Notes under the pieces: model-generated
Databases searched by the model: none
What the model was told of the DNA's origin: nothing
Seen by the model: only the letters and a program-made list of their open reading frames with translations
Program-made: the position numbers and the translations under genes
Source: Acinetobacter piscicola
GTDB lineage: Bacteria > Pseudomonadota > Gammaproteobacteria > Pseudomonadales > Moraxellaceae
Direction of reading: 5' to 3'
DNA length: 64,000 bases
Assembly: GCF_015218165.1 (NCBI RefSeq)
Contig: NZ_CP048660.1
Location: 62,001 to 126,000 of the forward strand
Shown: one piece after another, positions 1 to 10,481 of the stretch
Layout: each line of letters starts with the position of its first letter
Numbering within the stretch: the first letter of the stretch is position 1

Positions 1-1
1 A

Positions 2-55
2 GCAGCTAAGCAAGGACATTTGAACGCAATTAATAATTTAAATATTCTTAGATAA
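2..55 (+). pseudogene. 3' end of a Sel1-repeat protein (runs in from the left edge)
   Basis: The window opens inside a reading frame giving AAKQGHLNAINNLNILR and then TAA. The AAKQGHxxA pattern is the closing helix of a Sel1-like (TPR-type) repeat. Only 17 residues are visible, so the family call rests on that motif and on two further Sel1 genes in the window. A good terminator follows directly. The gene may be intact outside the window. Confidence 0.5.
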
Positions 56-69
56 AAATAAATGGAAAG

Positions 70-112
70 GCTTCATTATGTAATCATTTTTATAATAATG
101 AAGCTTTATTTT
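70..112 (+). terminator. Rho-independent terminator after the Sel1 gene
   Basis: A perfect 10-bp inverted repeat (GCTTCATTAT at 70-79, ATAATGAAGC at 95-104) is followed by a T-rich run. It lies 15 bases after the stop codon of the partial Sel1 frame. Confidence 0.75.
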
Positions 113-441
113 CCGGGGTTATATGAAAAGATACTGTTTGATAGGTTTTTTAAATAAAATTATTTTCTTGTTTTTGTAACTAAAGAGAAAAGTATTAGCA
201 GGTTTTTTTATTTCTTACCAATTATAGTCATTTATTAAAAAGTAAAATAACTGAAAATAAGGAAAAATAAATGAAAGAAATACTTTTACTAGCAATTTTA
301 TTGGGGTTAACTGGGTGTAGTGATAATGACCAAAAAAGCAGTGTGCAAGAAAATAGTAAGCGTCCGCTGAACACACCTTATGAATTCATCCTATAAGCCT
401 TAATTTAGTCCCCACTTAGAAACAAGTGGGGACTTAAATTT

Positions 442-825
442 ATGACTACAAATAATCAGACATCCATCGCATCTCTTGCGAAAAAACGAAGAACATACAG
501 TCCTGAATTTAAACAGCAGATCGTTCAGGCTTGTAAAGCACCGGACGTTTCAATTGCTTCAGTCGCTTTGCAACATGGATTGAATACAAATCTTGTATCC
601 AAATGGATTCGCTTAATTGATGCTAAGCCAGGGAGTGATCGCTCACCACTACCGAATAAACCTGCATTTATTGCCTTATCTTGCTCTGCACCATTAGATC
701 CTACTCCTACTGACATGTTAAAAGTTCAAATTACTTTACCCAACTCAAAAGCAGAAATTGGCTTGAAATGGCAAGTATCAGAAATATCTGCTTTAGCAGA
801 ATTACTCAAGGCACTTGCAACATGA
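442..825 (+). CDS. tnpA: IS66 TnpA-like accessory protein
   Basis: A 127-residue protein with an N-terminal helix-turn-helix of the transposase-8 type (RTYSPEFKQQIVQAC, then LNTNLVSKWIR). It is the first gene of the IS66 triad and is required with TnpB and TnpC for transposition, probably for end recognition. Its stop codon overlaps the ATG of tnpB (ATGA at 822-825), implying translational coupling. Length and sequence are normal for the family. Confidence 0.9.
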   Translation: MTTNNQTSIASLAKKRRTYSPEFKQQIVQACKAPDVSIASVALQHGLNTNLVSKWIRLIDAKPGSDRSPLPNKPAFIALSCSAPLDPTPTDMLKVQITLPNSKAEIGLKWQVSEISALAELLKALAT

Positions 826-1157
826 TCCGCATTGATGAAATCTGGTTGTCTACTCAGCCCATGGACATGCGTGCAGGAATGGATACTGCCATGGCTCAGG
901 TGGTGAGAGCCTTTGGCTACATCAAACCGCATTGTGCTTACCTGTTCTGTAATAAACGTGGCCATCGCATGAAAGTGCTGGTACATGATGGACTGGGCAT
1001 CTGGCTGTGTGCCCGGCGGCTGGAACAGGGAAAATTCCACTGGGCTAAAGTTCACCAGGGTGAAAACGTAGCTCTCAGTCCAGAACAGTTACAGGCACTC
1101 ATTCAGGGTTTGCCCTGGCAGCGCATTGGACGACAGCAAGTGGTCACAATGCTCTAA
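822..1157 (+). CDS. tnpB: IS66 Orf2 family protein TnpB
   Basis: A 111-residue protein starting MIRIDEIWLSTQPMDMRAG, the IS66 Orf2 signature (MD(M)RxGxD, CNKRxxRxKVLVxDGxG). The ATG at 822 is chosen because it overlaps the tnpA stop. A longer in-frame version from 768 would run back through tnpA without a ribosome site. The protein is of unknown biochemistry but essential for IS66 transposition. Confidence 0.9.
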   Translation: MIRIDEIWLSTQPMDMRAGMDTAMAQVVRAFGYIKPHCAYLFCNKRGHRMKVLVHDGLGIWLCARRLEQGKFHWAKVHQGENVALSPEQLQALIQGLPWQRIGRQQVVTML

Positions 1158-1231
1158 ACTAGGCTGCTACATTCTACTATTCTCCAAACGTTCTATTTCC
1201 TCTGCGTCATGACCTCAGGCATACTGCGGTC

Positions 1232-2836
1232 ATGAATACACTGCCTGACTTAAGCCAACTGACCCATGAACAACTGCTGGAATTTACCCTGCAGTTGGCG
1301 ATGCAGCATCAGTCTCTGGCACAATCAAATCAAGAATTAGAAAAATCAAACCAGCAATTGGATGCCAAAGTTCAGCATCTTTCTATTCTCAATCAAAAAT
1401 ACGAGCATGAACTGGCGCTGTTTAAAAAGCATAAATTCGCCCAAAAGAATGAACACTTAACGGCAAAACAAATCCATCTATGGGACGAAGCGGTCGAAGA
1501 AGATATCGCAGCCGTTGATCTGGAATTAGAACGATTAAATGCAGATAAAACCGATGCAGCGACACAGAAAGCCAAAACCAATAAACCTAAACGTCGACTG
1601 CTGCCAGATCATCTACACACCATCCGTATTGAGCATGAACCTGCATCAACCCAATGCAGTTGTGGCTGCCAGTTACGTCGTATCGGCGAAGATATCAGTG
1701 AAAAACTGCATTTCAGACCGGCACAGTTCTACAAGGAACAGCATGTTCGTGGCAAATGGGTCTGTGGTCAGTGTGACACCCTGACTCAGCAAGCGATGCC
1801 TGCCTATGTGATTGATAAAGGCATTGCTTCACCTGAACTGCTCAGCCATGTGCTGGTATCGAAGTATGCCGATCATTTGCCGCTGTACCGTCAGCGCCTG
1901 ATCTATCAGCGGGCTGGCATTGATCTGTCCAGATCCACTTTATCTGACTGGATTGGTCGCTGCGGTGTGGAACTGGAGCCTCTGGCCAATACCTTAAAAG
2001 AGGTGGTGCTGCAACAGCAGGTGCTGCATGCAGATGAAACACCAGTCACCATTATGCGGATGGGTGAGAATGAGAAAAAACCGAAGAAAGGTTATGTCTG
2101 GGCCTATGCCACCACACAGTACAATCCAATTCAGGCGGTGATCTATGACTTTCAGGATAGCCGTTCAGGTCAGCATGCTGAAGAGTTCCTGAAAGGCTGG
2201 CAGGGTCATCTGGTCTGTGATGATTACAGTGGTTATAAAGCACGCTTTAAATCAGGCCAGGTCATTGAGGTGGGCTGCATGGCCCATGCACGTCGTAAAT
2301 TCCATGAACTGCATGTGACCAAAAAAAGTCAGGTTGCTGAACAGGCATTAGTGCTGATTCAGAAACTGTATGCCATAGAAGCAGAACTCAGGAAAAAGAC
2401 CGATAGTACAGCAGAACAGCGCCGCGAATACCGGCAACAGCATAGTCAACCGGTGATGCAACAACTGTATGAATGGCTCAACCAACATCATCTGACGGTG
2501 CCATCGAGTTCTCCCACCGCCAAGGCGATCAATTACACTCTGAAGCGTTGGCCAGCTTTAAGCCGCTATCTGGATGATGGCAATCTACCGATTTGCAATA
2601 ATTGGGTAGAGAATCAGATGCGTCCCTGGGCCTTAGGACGCAAGAACTGGCTGTTTGCTGGCTCGCTGCGCAGTGGCCAGCGAGCAGCGAATATCATGAC
2701 TTTAATCCAGTCAGCAAAGCTGAATGGCTTGGATCCGTATGCCTATTTAAGTGATGTGCTGAAAAGGCTGCCGACACACAAAGTGACCCAAATTGAAGAA
2801 TTGCTGCCGCACTGCTGGAAACCTGAACCGAATTAA
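1232..2836 (+). CDS. tnpC: IS66 DDE transposase TnpC
   Basis: The 534-residue transposase shows the family order. An N-terminal coiled coil (roughly residues 15-60, repeated QSN/EKSNQQLD) is followed by a cysteine zinc-binding motif (TQCSCGC...WVCGQC, about residues 130-180) and an RNase-H-like catalytic core. Catalytic acidic residues are in HADETPV, VCDDYSGY and the late NWVENQMRPWALGRKNW motif. The frame is open and of full length, so the element may be active. Confidence 0.93.
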   Translation: MNTLPDLSQLTHEQLLEFTLQLAMQHQSLAQSNQELEKSNQQLDAKVQHLSILNQKYEHELALFKKHKFAQKNEHLTAKQIHLWDEAVEEDIAAVDLELERLNADKTDAATQKAKTNKPKRRLLPDHLHTIRIEHEPASTQCSCGCQLRRIGEDISEKLHFRPAQFYKEQHVRGKWVCGQCDTLTQQAMPAYVIDKGIASPELLSHVLVSKYADHLPLYRQRLIYQRAGIDLSRSTLSDWIGRCGVELEPLANTLKEVVLQQQVLHADETPVTIMRMGENEKKPKKGYVWAYATTQYNPIQAVIYDFQDSRSGQHAEEFLKGWQGHLVCDDYSGYKARFKSGQVIEVGCMAHARRKFHELHVTKKSQVAEQALVLIQKLYAIEAELRKKTDSTAEQRREYRQQHSQPVMQQLYEWLNQHHLTVPSSSPTAKAINYTLKRWPALSRYLDDGNLPICNNWVENQMRPWALGRKNWLFAGSLRSGQRAANIMTLIQSAKLNGLDPYAYLSDVLKRLPTHKVTQIEELLPHCWKPEPN

Positions 2837-2919
2837 AAATTGGTATGGGATTCAGCGGACGCTTACAGAAAATATAACTCAGCATGCTGAGTAGCAGTAC
2901 CAGCATTAGCTAATTATAG

Positions 2920-3162
2920 TTTACCTGCCTCACCATAAGCATTTTCGATGGGTGGGTAGTCTATACTAATACAAGTCCTGTCGGCGCATCTACATTATTG
3001 GATGAAGCAAAAGACCGCTGCATTAGTTATGCCTAATGCAACTCAAGTGGCAAATGTACTGAAATGAAGCGATTACAAGAACTGGGGAAAAGATATCAAG
3101 AAGAAAATCCTGTGTATTTAAATGTACCTCCGAGTTCTCAATGGTTTCCGTCAAGTTTTTAA
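2920..3162 (+). pseudogene. Decayed reading frame with one internal stop, family unknown
   Basis: The frame is open from 2920 to TAA 3160-3162 apart from one in-frame TAA after CISYA. It reads ISIFDGWVVYTNTSPVG, then LLDEAKDRC, then CTEMKRLQELGKRYQEE, and ends VPPSSQWFPSSF. The protein-like composition and paired cysteines suggest the tail of a real gene that lost its start and gained a nonsense codon. It sits between the split lipoprotein and the Sel1 lipoprotein, so a secreted or envelope function is plausible but unproven. Confidence 0.4.
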
Positions 3163-3178
3163 TTTTTGGAGTTAGTAA

Positions 3179-3682
3179 ATGAAATATTCTTATTCTATCT
3201 TTTTCAGCCTATTGATGGTAAGTGGTTGTAGTAATGGTACATCAACGAATACACTTCCTGATTCAGAAAAGATTACATCAACGGAGCAAGATTCATATCA
3301 AAAAATACAGAAATATTCTGAAGCTGGCGATAAGGAAAATTATTTAAAACTTTTAAAAACGTCTGCTGAAAGTGGGGATGTAATTGCCCAAAATGAATTG
3401 GCTGGATTATATGCATTTGGTGAGGGCGTACCAAAAAGTGGAGAGAAATTTATTTATTGGTCAGAGTTAGCTGCATCTAAGGGGTCTTCACTTGCTCAAC
3501 TTAATTTAGGTACAGCCTATTTTTTTGGAACTAATGGAGTAACTCAAGATTTGGTAAAAGCAGAAAAGTGGCTAACACTTGCTGCAAGTAATAATGAAGA
3601 AATTGCTAAAAGTTATTTACAGAAAATAAAAAATAATGAAATACCAGATGATACAAAACTTCTTATGGAGAGTGATAAGTAG
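3179..3682 (+). CDS. Sel1-repeat lipoprotein
   Basis: A 167-residue protein. MKYSYSIFFSLLMVSGCSNG is a lipoprotein signal with Cys17 as the lipidation site. The mature part carries Sel1-like repeats (SAESGDVIAQNELAGLYAFGEGVPKS, then AASKGSSLAQLNLGTAYFFGTNGVTQD), helical TPR-like scaffolds for protein contacts. GGAG lies 7 bases before the ATG. Secreted Sel1 lipoproteins often serve as immunity or assembly proteins, but nothing here shows a partner toxin. The next gene to the right is IS material. Confidence 0.85.
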   Translation: MKYSYSIFFSLLMVSGCSNGTSTNTLPDSEKITSTEQDSYQKIQKYSEAGDKENYLKLLKTSAESGDVIAQNELAGLYAFGEGVPKSGEKFIYWSELAASKGSSLAQLNLGTAYFFGTNGVTQDLVKAEKWLTLAASNNEEIAKSYLQKIKNNEIPDDTKLLMESDK

Positions 3683-3748
3683 TTTGGTCTATTTACGGCT
3701 TTGTTGCACAAAGATTTGAAATGCAAAGCGCCCTTAATTGAGCCAAAT

Positions 3749-4391
3749 TTAAGGCGTAACTTGGGTAAGTGGTCGACCTAATTCCGTAAATCTGTTGAGG
3801 ACTGCTACACGTGCATGAATCTCATTCACCTGACTAGGAAAGCTTCTTGCCATTAATTTATCGCCTAATAATTTGATGCAATGCATCTTGGTTTCCACCA
3901 AACTTCGGCAATGATAACCGGACCATTTTTTCCATAATGTCCTGCCTGAGAAGCACTGCTTCGCAAGATTAACCGTTCGAAGTAATTCATTTCGCGCTAG
4001 CGAGCTGATCTTTGTATCTTTCCATGGTTTCGCATTTTTTCTAGGTGGAATCACCGCATGCGCTTGCCGATCTGCAATGACCTGACGACATTGTTTGGTG
4101 TCATAAGCGCCATCGGTATAAACAGAGTCAATCTGCTCATCTTGTGGAATCTGATCGAGTAAATCACCAAGCACTTGTGAATCACTCACATTATTTGTAG
4201 TGAGTTGAATGGCGCGTATTTGAAGGGTTTCAGCATCTATACCAATATGAAGTTTACGCCATTGGCGACGATATTCAGGTCCATGTTTCTTGCGTTTCCA
4301 TTCGCCCTCACCTAGAAACTTCATGCCTGTAGAGTCTATGAGTAGATGCAGCCCATCGCTACTTTTTTGGTAGCTGATTGCAATATCAATA
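3749..4391 (-). pseudogene. IS5-family transposase, N-terminally truncated (copy A)
   Basis: The frame is open from the junction at 4391 to the stop at 3749. It contains the first catalytic Asp (DSTG), the second in YTDGAYD and the Glu in SLVETKMH. About 100 N-terminal residues are lost. The hairpin cassette is in frame here and replaces KRLG by NLAKQCFSG. Without its N-terminus the protein should be inactive. Confidence 0.85.
3948..3968 (-). repeat. 21-nt hairpin cassette, site 1
   Basis: Inside IS5 copy A, 21 bases with stem GAAGC/GCTTC and loop AGT replace 6 bases (ACGTTT) found at the same place in copy B. The downstream neighbour is AGGCAGG. The same cassette occurs at 11329-11349, 16488-16508 and 52905-52925. 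Confidence 0.8.
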
Positions 4392-5400
4392 GGCTTTGTT
4401 GCACAAACCTATCTGTAAAGGCTTTTTCAGCGATATAATTTTCAAATGAAGAAGCCTACACACAAAATCTACCGTACAACCAATTGGCCCGCATATAACC
4501 GAGCACTCATGAGTCGCGGAAATATTGCCATTTGGTTTGATCCTGCTACGCAATGGTATGCTCCATCAAAAGGCAAACAAGGGCGAAATCAAACCTACTC
4601 CGACGCAGCTATCCAATGCTGCTTAATGATTAAATCCTTATTCCGTCTATCTTTACGTATGGTCACTGGCTTTGTGCAAAGTCTGATTAAACTTTGTGGA
4701 TTAAATTGGACCGCACCAGATTACAGTACGCTTTGTAGAAGACAAAAGCATATTGATATTGCAATCAGCTACCAAAAAAGTAGCGATGGGCTGCATCTAC
4801 TCATAGACTCTACAGGCATGAAGTTTCTAGGTGAGGGCGAATGGAAACGCAAGAAACATGGACCTGAATATCGTCGCCAATGGCGTAAACTTCATATTGG
4901 TATAGATGCTAAAACCCTTCAAATACGCGCTATTCAACTCACTACAAATAATGTGAGTGATTCACAAGTGCTTGGTGATTTACTCGATCAAATTCCACAA
5001 GATGAGCAGATTGACTCTGTTTATACCGATGGAGCTTATGACACCAAGCAATGCCGTCAGGTCATTGCAGATCGGCAAGCGCATGCAGTGATTCCACCTA
5101 GAAAAAATGCGAAACCATGGAAAGATACAAAGAGTAGCTCGCTAGCGCGAAATGAATTACTTCGAACAGTTAAACGTTTAGGCAGGACACTATGGAAAAA
5201 ATGGTCAGGCTATCATCGCCGCAGTTTGGTGGAAACCAAGATGCATTGCATCAAATTATTAGGCGATAAATTAATGGCAAGAAGCTTTCCTAGTCAGGTG
5301 AATGAGATTCATGCACGTGTAGCAGTCCTCAACAGATTTACGGAATTAGGTCGACCACTTACCCAAGTTACGCCTTAAATTTGGCTCAATTAGGGGCGCT

Positions 5401-5430
<30 letters not shown>
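4392..5430 (+). mobile_element. IS5-family copy B, complete
   Basis: A 1039-bp element bounded by GGCTTTGTTGCACAAA at 4392 and its complement ending at 5430, with an intact transposase. No 9-bp target duplication is visible. Its left neighbour is the broken copy A and its right neighbour a beheaded IS21, so the flanks were rearranged after insertion. Confidence 0.93.
4446..5378 (+). CDS. IS5-family transposase (IS903-like group)
   Basis: A 310-residue DDE transposase starting MKKPTHKIYRTTNW. Catalytic residues: Asp in LLIDSTG, Asp in YTDGAYD, Glu in RRSLVETKMHCIK. Length and frame are intact, so this is the only IS5 copy of this type in the window likely to be active and could supply transposase to its dead relatives. 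It cuts and pastes DNA at the GGCTTTGTTGCAC ends. Confidence 0.92.
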   Translation: MKKPTHKIYRTTNWPAYNRALMSRGNIAIWFDPATQWYAPSKGKQGRNQTYSDAAIQCCLMIKSLFRLSLRMVTGFVQSLIKLCGLNWTAPDYSTLCRRQKHIDIAISYQKSSDGLHLLIDSTGMKFLGEGEWKRKKHGPEYRRQWRKLHIGIDAKTLQIRAIQLTTNNVSDSQVLGDLLDQIPQDEQIDSVYTDGAYDTKQCRQVIADRQAHAVIPPRKNAKPWKDTKSSSLARNELLRTVKRLGRTLWKKWSGYHRRSLVETKMHCIKLLGDKLMARSFPSQVNEIHARVAVLNRFTELGRPLTQVTP

Positions 5431-7217
<1,787 letters not shown>

Positions 7218-7227
7218 TAAGAGATCA

Positions 7228-7291
7228 AAGGGGTCAATTTTACTTCGCCATTTGTAAGGTAAAAGGGGTCAATTTTAGAATGCCGTTGACA
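7228..7291 (+). repeat. IS21 right-end multiple repeats
   Basis: Two copies of AAGGGGTCAATTTTA about 34 bp apart, then the terminal TGACA. IS21 ends normally carry such repeated transposase-binding sites. The matching left-end set is absent. Confidence 0.75.
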
Positions 7292-8266
7292 TAACACCTA
7301 AAATCTATCGTACAACCAATTGGTCATCCTATAATCGAGCCTTAATCAACCGAGGCAATATTTCCATTTGGTTTGATCCAAAGACTCAATGGTATGCTCA
7401 GCCACAAGGCAAACAAGGTCGGAATCAAACTTACTCCGATACAGCTATTCAATGCTGCTTAATGATTAAATCTCTATTTCGACTCTCTTTACGTATGGTT
7501 ACAGGCTTTGTTCAAAGTCTGATTAAACTTTGTGGATTAGATTGGGCCGCACCAGATTATTCAACCCTTTGCCGTCGACAAAAGCATATTGATATTGTAA
7601 TTAACTATCAAAAAAGTAGTGATGGTCTCCATCTACTCGTGGGCTCTACTGGCTTGAAGTTTCTAGGTGAAGGTGAATGGAAGTGTAAGAAACATGGGCC
7701 GGAATATCGTCGTCAATGGCGTAAGCTTCATATTGCTATAGATGCTGAAACCCTTCAAATACGTGCTGTACAACTCACCACAAATAATGTCAGTGATTCA
7801 CAAGTGCTCGAAGATTTAGTTGCTCAAATTCCCTTGGATGAACGAATCGATTCAGTCTATACAGATGGTGCTTATGACACAAAGCACTGCCGACAAGTCA
7901 TTTTAGATCGAGATGCATATGCAGTCATTCCACCAAGAAAGAATGCAAAGCCTTGGAAAGATCAGCAACTCAGGTCTATAGAGCGCAATGAGTTATTGAA
8001 AACAGTTAAACGGCTAGGAAGAGCCCTTTGGAAAAAGTGGTCTGGTTATCATCGTCGAAGTTTGGTGGAAACCAAGATGCATTGCATCAAATTATTAGGC
8101 GATAAATTAACAGCAAGGAGCTTCTCTAGCCAGATGAATGAGATTCATGCACGCGTAGCGGTACTCAACAGATTTACAGAATTAGGTCGCCCTCATACCC
8201 AAGTTGTCACTTGAATTTGGCTCAATTAGGGTAACTCTGCCTTTCAAAACTTTGTGCAACAAAGCC
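7292..8266 (+). mobile_element. IS5-family copy C, left end replaced by IS21
   Basis: Starts mid-way in the fourth codon of the transposase, where IS21 ends, and finishes with the inverted repeat GTGCAACAAAGCC at 8266. It differs from copy B by many substitutions, so it is an older lineage of the same family. Confidence 0.88.
7294..8214 (+). pseudogene. IS5 transposase, start lost and catalytic Asp mutated (copy C)
   Basis: Open from 7294 (TPKIYRTTNW) to 8214, lacking only about four N-terminal codons. The first catalytic aspartate is changed: copy B has LLIDSTG, this copy has LLVGSTG (GGC for GAC). The second Asp (YTDGAYD) and the Glu (VETKMH) remain. It should be catalytically dead even if translated from internal ATG 7462. 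Confidence 0.85.
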
Positions 8267-9004
8267 TATAACTGGCTTAATTAATAAAAAATAGTAATTT
8301 AATTATAAACTACTATTTTTTATTTAAAAACAATACCATATATTTTAAAGTGGAGAGTTTTCACCCTAAAGTGGAATACTTTTCACTGTTTATTAAAATA
8401 TTGATTAGTTATCTATTTAAATACATATTTATTTTTTAAATTTTATAATATTTATTAAATATTTATATGTATTTTTTTATTTAAGATAAATTTGAAAATA
8501 TGACATTTTTTTCTAAAAACAAAATTTTGTCTTTCGTTATTTTATAAAGATCGTATCTAGCTCGAAACATTACAAAGTATAGCTGAGTGAAACGAGAGCT
8601 ATGCTGAAGTAATTGTTTGAGCAACCAACCGACTTCCAGTATTAATTACACAATGAGAGTTACAGAGGGCGGTCAGGAAATGATCACGATTAGGTGTTGC
8701 ATAGGTGTATGTATGTGGCTACTAAAATACTTATTTTTTGTTTTAAGGTTTTCTATTTTTTCTTATTTATTTTCAACATATTACAACCAATCCAAGACAA
8801 AGATTTGTCATAGCTCCTTTAAAAAAACTTTATAAATTCACTTTAATTTGTGTATCAAATTTAGGCGAAAGCCGTACTATTTCTAGGATTAACTCAAGAC
8901 TGAAATCTGTCTTAGTTATCCACAATTTTAAATTTAAAACAAAACAAGACTTTAGTAGACAAAATAAGGGTTTTAAGACAAAAATATAGCCTTAAGACAA
9001 TCCA
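8267..9004. other. AT-rich non-coding stretch with small repeats
   Basis: No convincing gene. It holds two 20-bp direct repeats (8346-8386), an imperfect dyad ATAGCT...AGCTAT near 8580-8602 that might be a mobilisation or regulatory site, and several AAGAC/GTCTT motifs leading into the helicase promoter. A 72-codon frame at 8617 lacks a ribosome site and is not called. Confidence 0.4.
8346..8386. repeat. Pair of 20-bp direct repeats
   Basis: TAAAGTGGAGAGTTTTCACC and TAAAGTGGAATACTTTTCAC at 21-bp period, matching at 15 of 20 positions. Each contains a partial dyad (GTGGA...TTTTCAC). A two-turn spacing suggests tandem protein binding sites such as iterons or operators. Confidence 0.5.
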
Positions 9005-9034
9005 TTGACATTATTTGTCTTGAATTAGTATAAT
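8973..9034 (+). promoter_or_regulatory. Sigma-70 promoter with AAGACA/TGTCTT dyad for the helicase gene
   Basis: TTGACA (9005-9010) and TATAAT (9029-9034) are separated by 18 bp. TTAAGACA occurs at 8973-8980 and 8992-8999, and its inverted form TGTCTTGAA at 9016 on. The dyad therefore brackets the -35 box, as for a repressor operator. No cognate repressor is evident nearby. Confidence 0.65.
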
Positions 9035-9104
9035 CTGTCTAAGGAAAGAAGTTCTGTATTTGGCAAACTTCTAGAACAATCAAAAACAAAAGGAAAAAGA
9101 AATC

Positions 9105-10460
9105 GTGCAAATAGGAAAAATTAGCACCGTGTTTAAAGTATATGACGCAATGATGGGTAGCGGTAAGACTACTCAAATTATAGAAAACATTAGAACAGCA
9201 GAAACATCTCAAAACTTTTTATATATCACTCCATTACTTGATGAATGCCATCGTATTTCAGGTACAACTTATGATGAAGATGATCACTTAAAACGTCCGT
9301 TGATTACTACAGAAGACGATACCAGCGTACATTACGCTTATCTGCCAGATGCACCCCTTAAAAATAAACGATTCAAACATCCATTTTATAAAGGCGGTAA
9401 CAAAGCTGAAAGCTTACAGTACTTGCTCAAAAACAAAGAGAATGTAGTTAGTACACACCAACTATTTATGAACTTGACTCCTGCAATGCTTGAAGATGCT
9501 AAAGATTACGTTTTAGTCATCGATGAAACAATTCAGGTTTATGACGTTTATACCGAATATACAGCGACTGAATTAGAAGCATTGTTCCGTTTAGGATGGA
9601 TTAAACTAGATGATAGTGACAATGTTACCTTACGCTTCCAGCGTGAAAACTTTGGTGATAATGGCGGTGATCCAACAGGAACAAAATACGAAAATCTAGC
9701 AACTATGTGTGATCTTGGTCAGCTCCTATATGTGGATCAAAAGCTGATTGTTTGGGAATTGAGTATTGATACCCTAAAAGCTTTCAAAGAAGTTTGGATT
9801 GCTACATATATGTTTGAAGGTTCGCAAATGAGTGCGTATCTGAAGTCGTATAGTGTTGATTATGAACTAATTCGTTTTGGTAACAAGCCTTCTCATATTA
9901 AGGAATTAGTCACTATTTCTGATGACAAATTTATCAATGATATAGGTACGAAAAAAACAGCTTTAAGCTCTAGTCAATTTAAGACTAATAAAAAGGCTTT
10001 ATGTGAGCAACTATCTAAAAACTTAGATAACTACTTTCGTAATAAAGTTAAAGCTAAGAAAGGTGATCGTTTGTGGACTTCTTTCAAAGAATGTCATTCA
10101 CTTATTGCAGGCTCACGCTATAAAGATGAATGGTTAGCATTCAATACAAAAGCTACGAATGAATATAAAGACAAGACTAATTTGGCGTACCTTTTAAATC
10201 TTTTCCCTAACCCTATGGTGGTTAAGGCTTCAGCTATGAAAGGCTTCCCAGTTAACGAAGATGTATTTGCTCTTTCAGAAATGGTACAATGGATATGGCG
10301 TTCAGCTATTCGTGAAGGTAATCCAATCAATATTTATGTGCCTAGCGCACGTATGAGAGACTTGTTGACTCGTTGGATGAATGATGAGTTTGAAAATATT
10401 GTCGCAGTTAAGACTGAACCTTACGCTCAGACTAAATCTAAACAATTAGAATTAGTATAA
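9105..10460 (+). CDS. Phage/plasmid-type DEAD-like helicase
   Basis: A 451-residue protein with GTG start (AGGA about 10 bases upstream; the sequence is conserved-looking from the first codon). Walker A is MMGSGKTT (residues 16-23), motif II VIDET (138-142), and a late SF2-like arginine motif is QWIWRSAIREG near residue 390. The AMMGSGKTT form is typical of phage-encoded DEAD-like helicases (family knowledge), which unwind DNA during replication. The C-terminus runs up to the right end of an IS605-type element, so the last residues (about QLELV) may be altered or shortened. Its own promoter with an operator-like dyad suggests regulated expression. Confidence 0.7.
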   Translation: MQIGKISTVFKVYDAMMGSGKTTQIIENIRTAETSQNFLYITPLLDECHRISGTTYDEDDHLKRPLITTEDDTSVHYAYLPDAPLKNKRFKHPFYKGGNKAESLQYLLKNKENVVSTHQLFMNLTPAMLEDAKDYVLVIDETIQVYDVYTEYTATELEALFRLGWIKLDDSDNVTLRFQRENFGDNGGDPTGTKYENLATMCDLGQLLYVDQKLIVWELSIDTLKAFKEVWIATYMFEGSQMSAYLKSYSVDYELIRFGNKPSHIKELVTISDDKFINDIGTKKTALSSSQFKTNKKALCEQLSKNLDNYFRNKVKAKKGDRLWTSFKECHSLIAGSRYKDEWLAFNTKATNEYKDKTNLAYLLNLFPNPMVVKASAMKGFPVNEDVFALSEMVQWIWRSAIREGNPINIYVPSARMRDLLTRWMNDEFENIVAVKTEPYAQTKSKQLELV

Positions 10461-10481
10461 AGAAAACTATCTTTTGGGGAT

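Larger units (their letters stand above)
356..2866 (+). mobile_element. IS66-family insertion sequence, complete, with 8-bp target duplication
   Basis: The 2511-bp element has terminal inverted repeats GTAAGCGTCCGCTGAA (356-371) and its complement (2851-2866). It is flanked by the direct repeat AGAAAATA at 348-355 and 2867-2874, the 8-bp duplication expected for IS66. It carries the three canonical genes tnpA, tnpB and tnpC in order, all open, so it looks recent and potentially active. Confidence 0.95.
271..2894 (+). pseudogene. Small lipoprotein gene split by an IS66 element
   Basis: From ATG 271 the frame reads MKEILLLAILLGLTGCSDN, a signal peptide with a type II lipobox (LTGC), so the product would be an outer- or inner-membrane lipoprotein. 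IS66 interrupts it after codon 28. Removing the element and one copy of the 8-bp target duplication restores the frame, ending QEN-ITQHAE and a TAG at 2892-2894, 34 residues in all. As it stands the frame runs 41 codons into the IS and stops at 394-396. Such tiny lipoproteins are either peptides in their own right or the N-terminus of a decayed gene; the fragment at 2920-3162 may be part of the same decayed locus. Function unknown. Confidence 0.6.
3697..4391 (-). mobile_element. IS5-family copy A, 5' half missing
   Basis: The 3' end carries the inverted repeat GGCTTTGTTGCACA (3697 on). The element stops at 4391, where the complete copy B begins. It is the reverse complement of the last 680 bp of copy B plus a net 15-bp difference, caused by a 21-nt hairpin cassette at 3948-3968 in place of 6 bases. 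A and B thus form a long inverted repeat pointing away from each other. Confidence 0.9.

Noticed and set aside
8617..8835. 72-codon frame with a hydrophobic stretch
   Set aside because: TTG start, no ribosome site, and low-complexity AT-rich composition. The hydrophobic part is what random AT-rich sequence gives.
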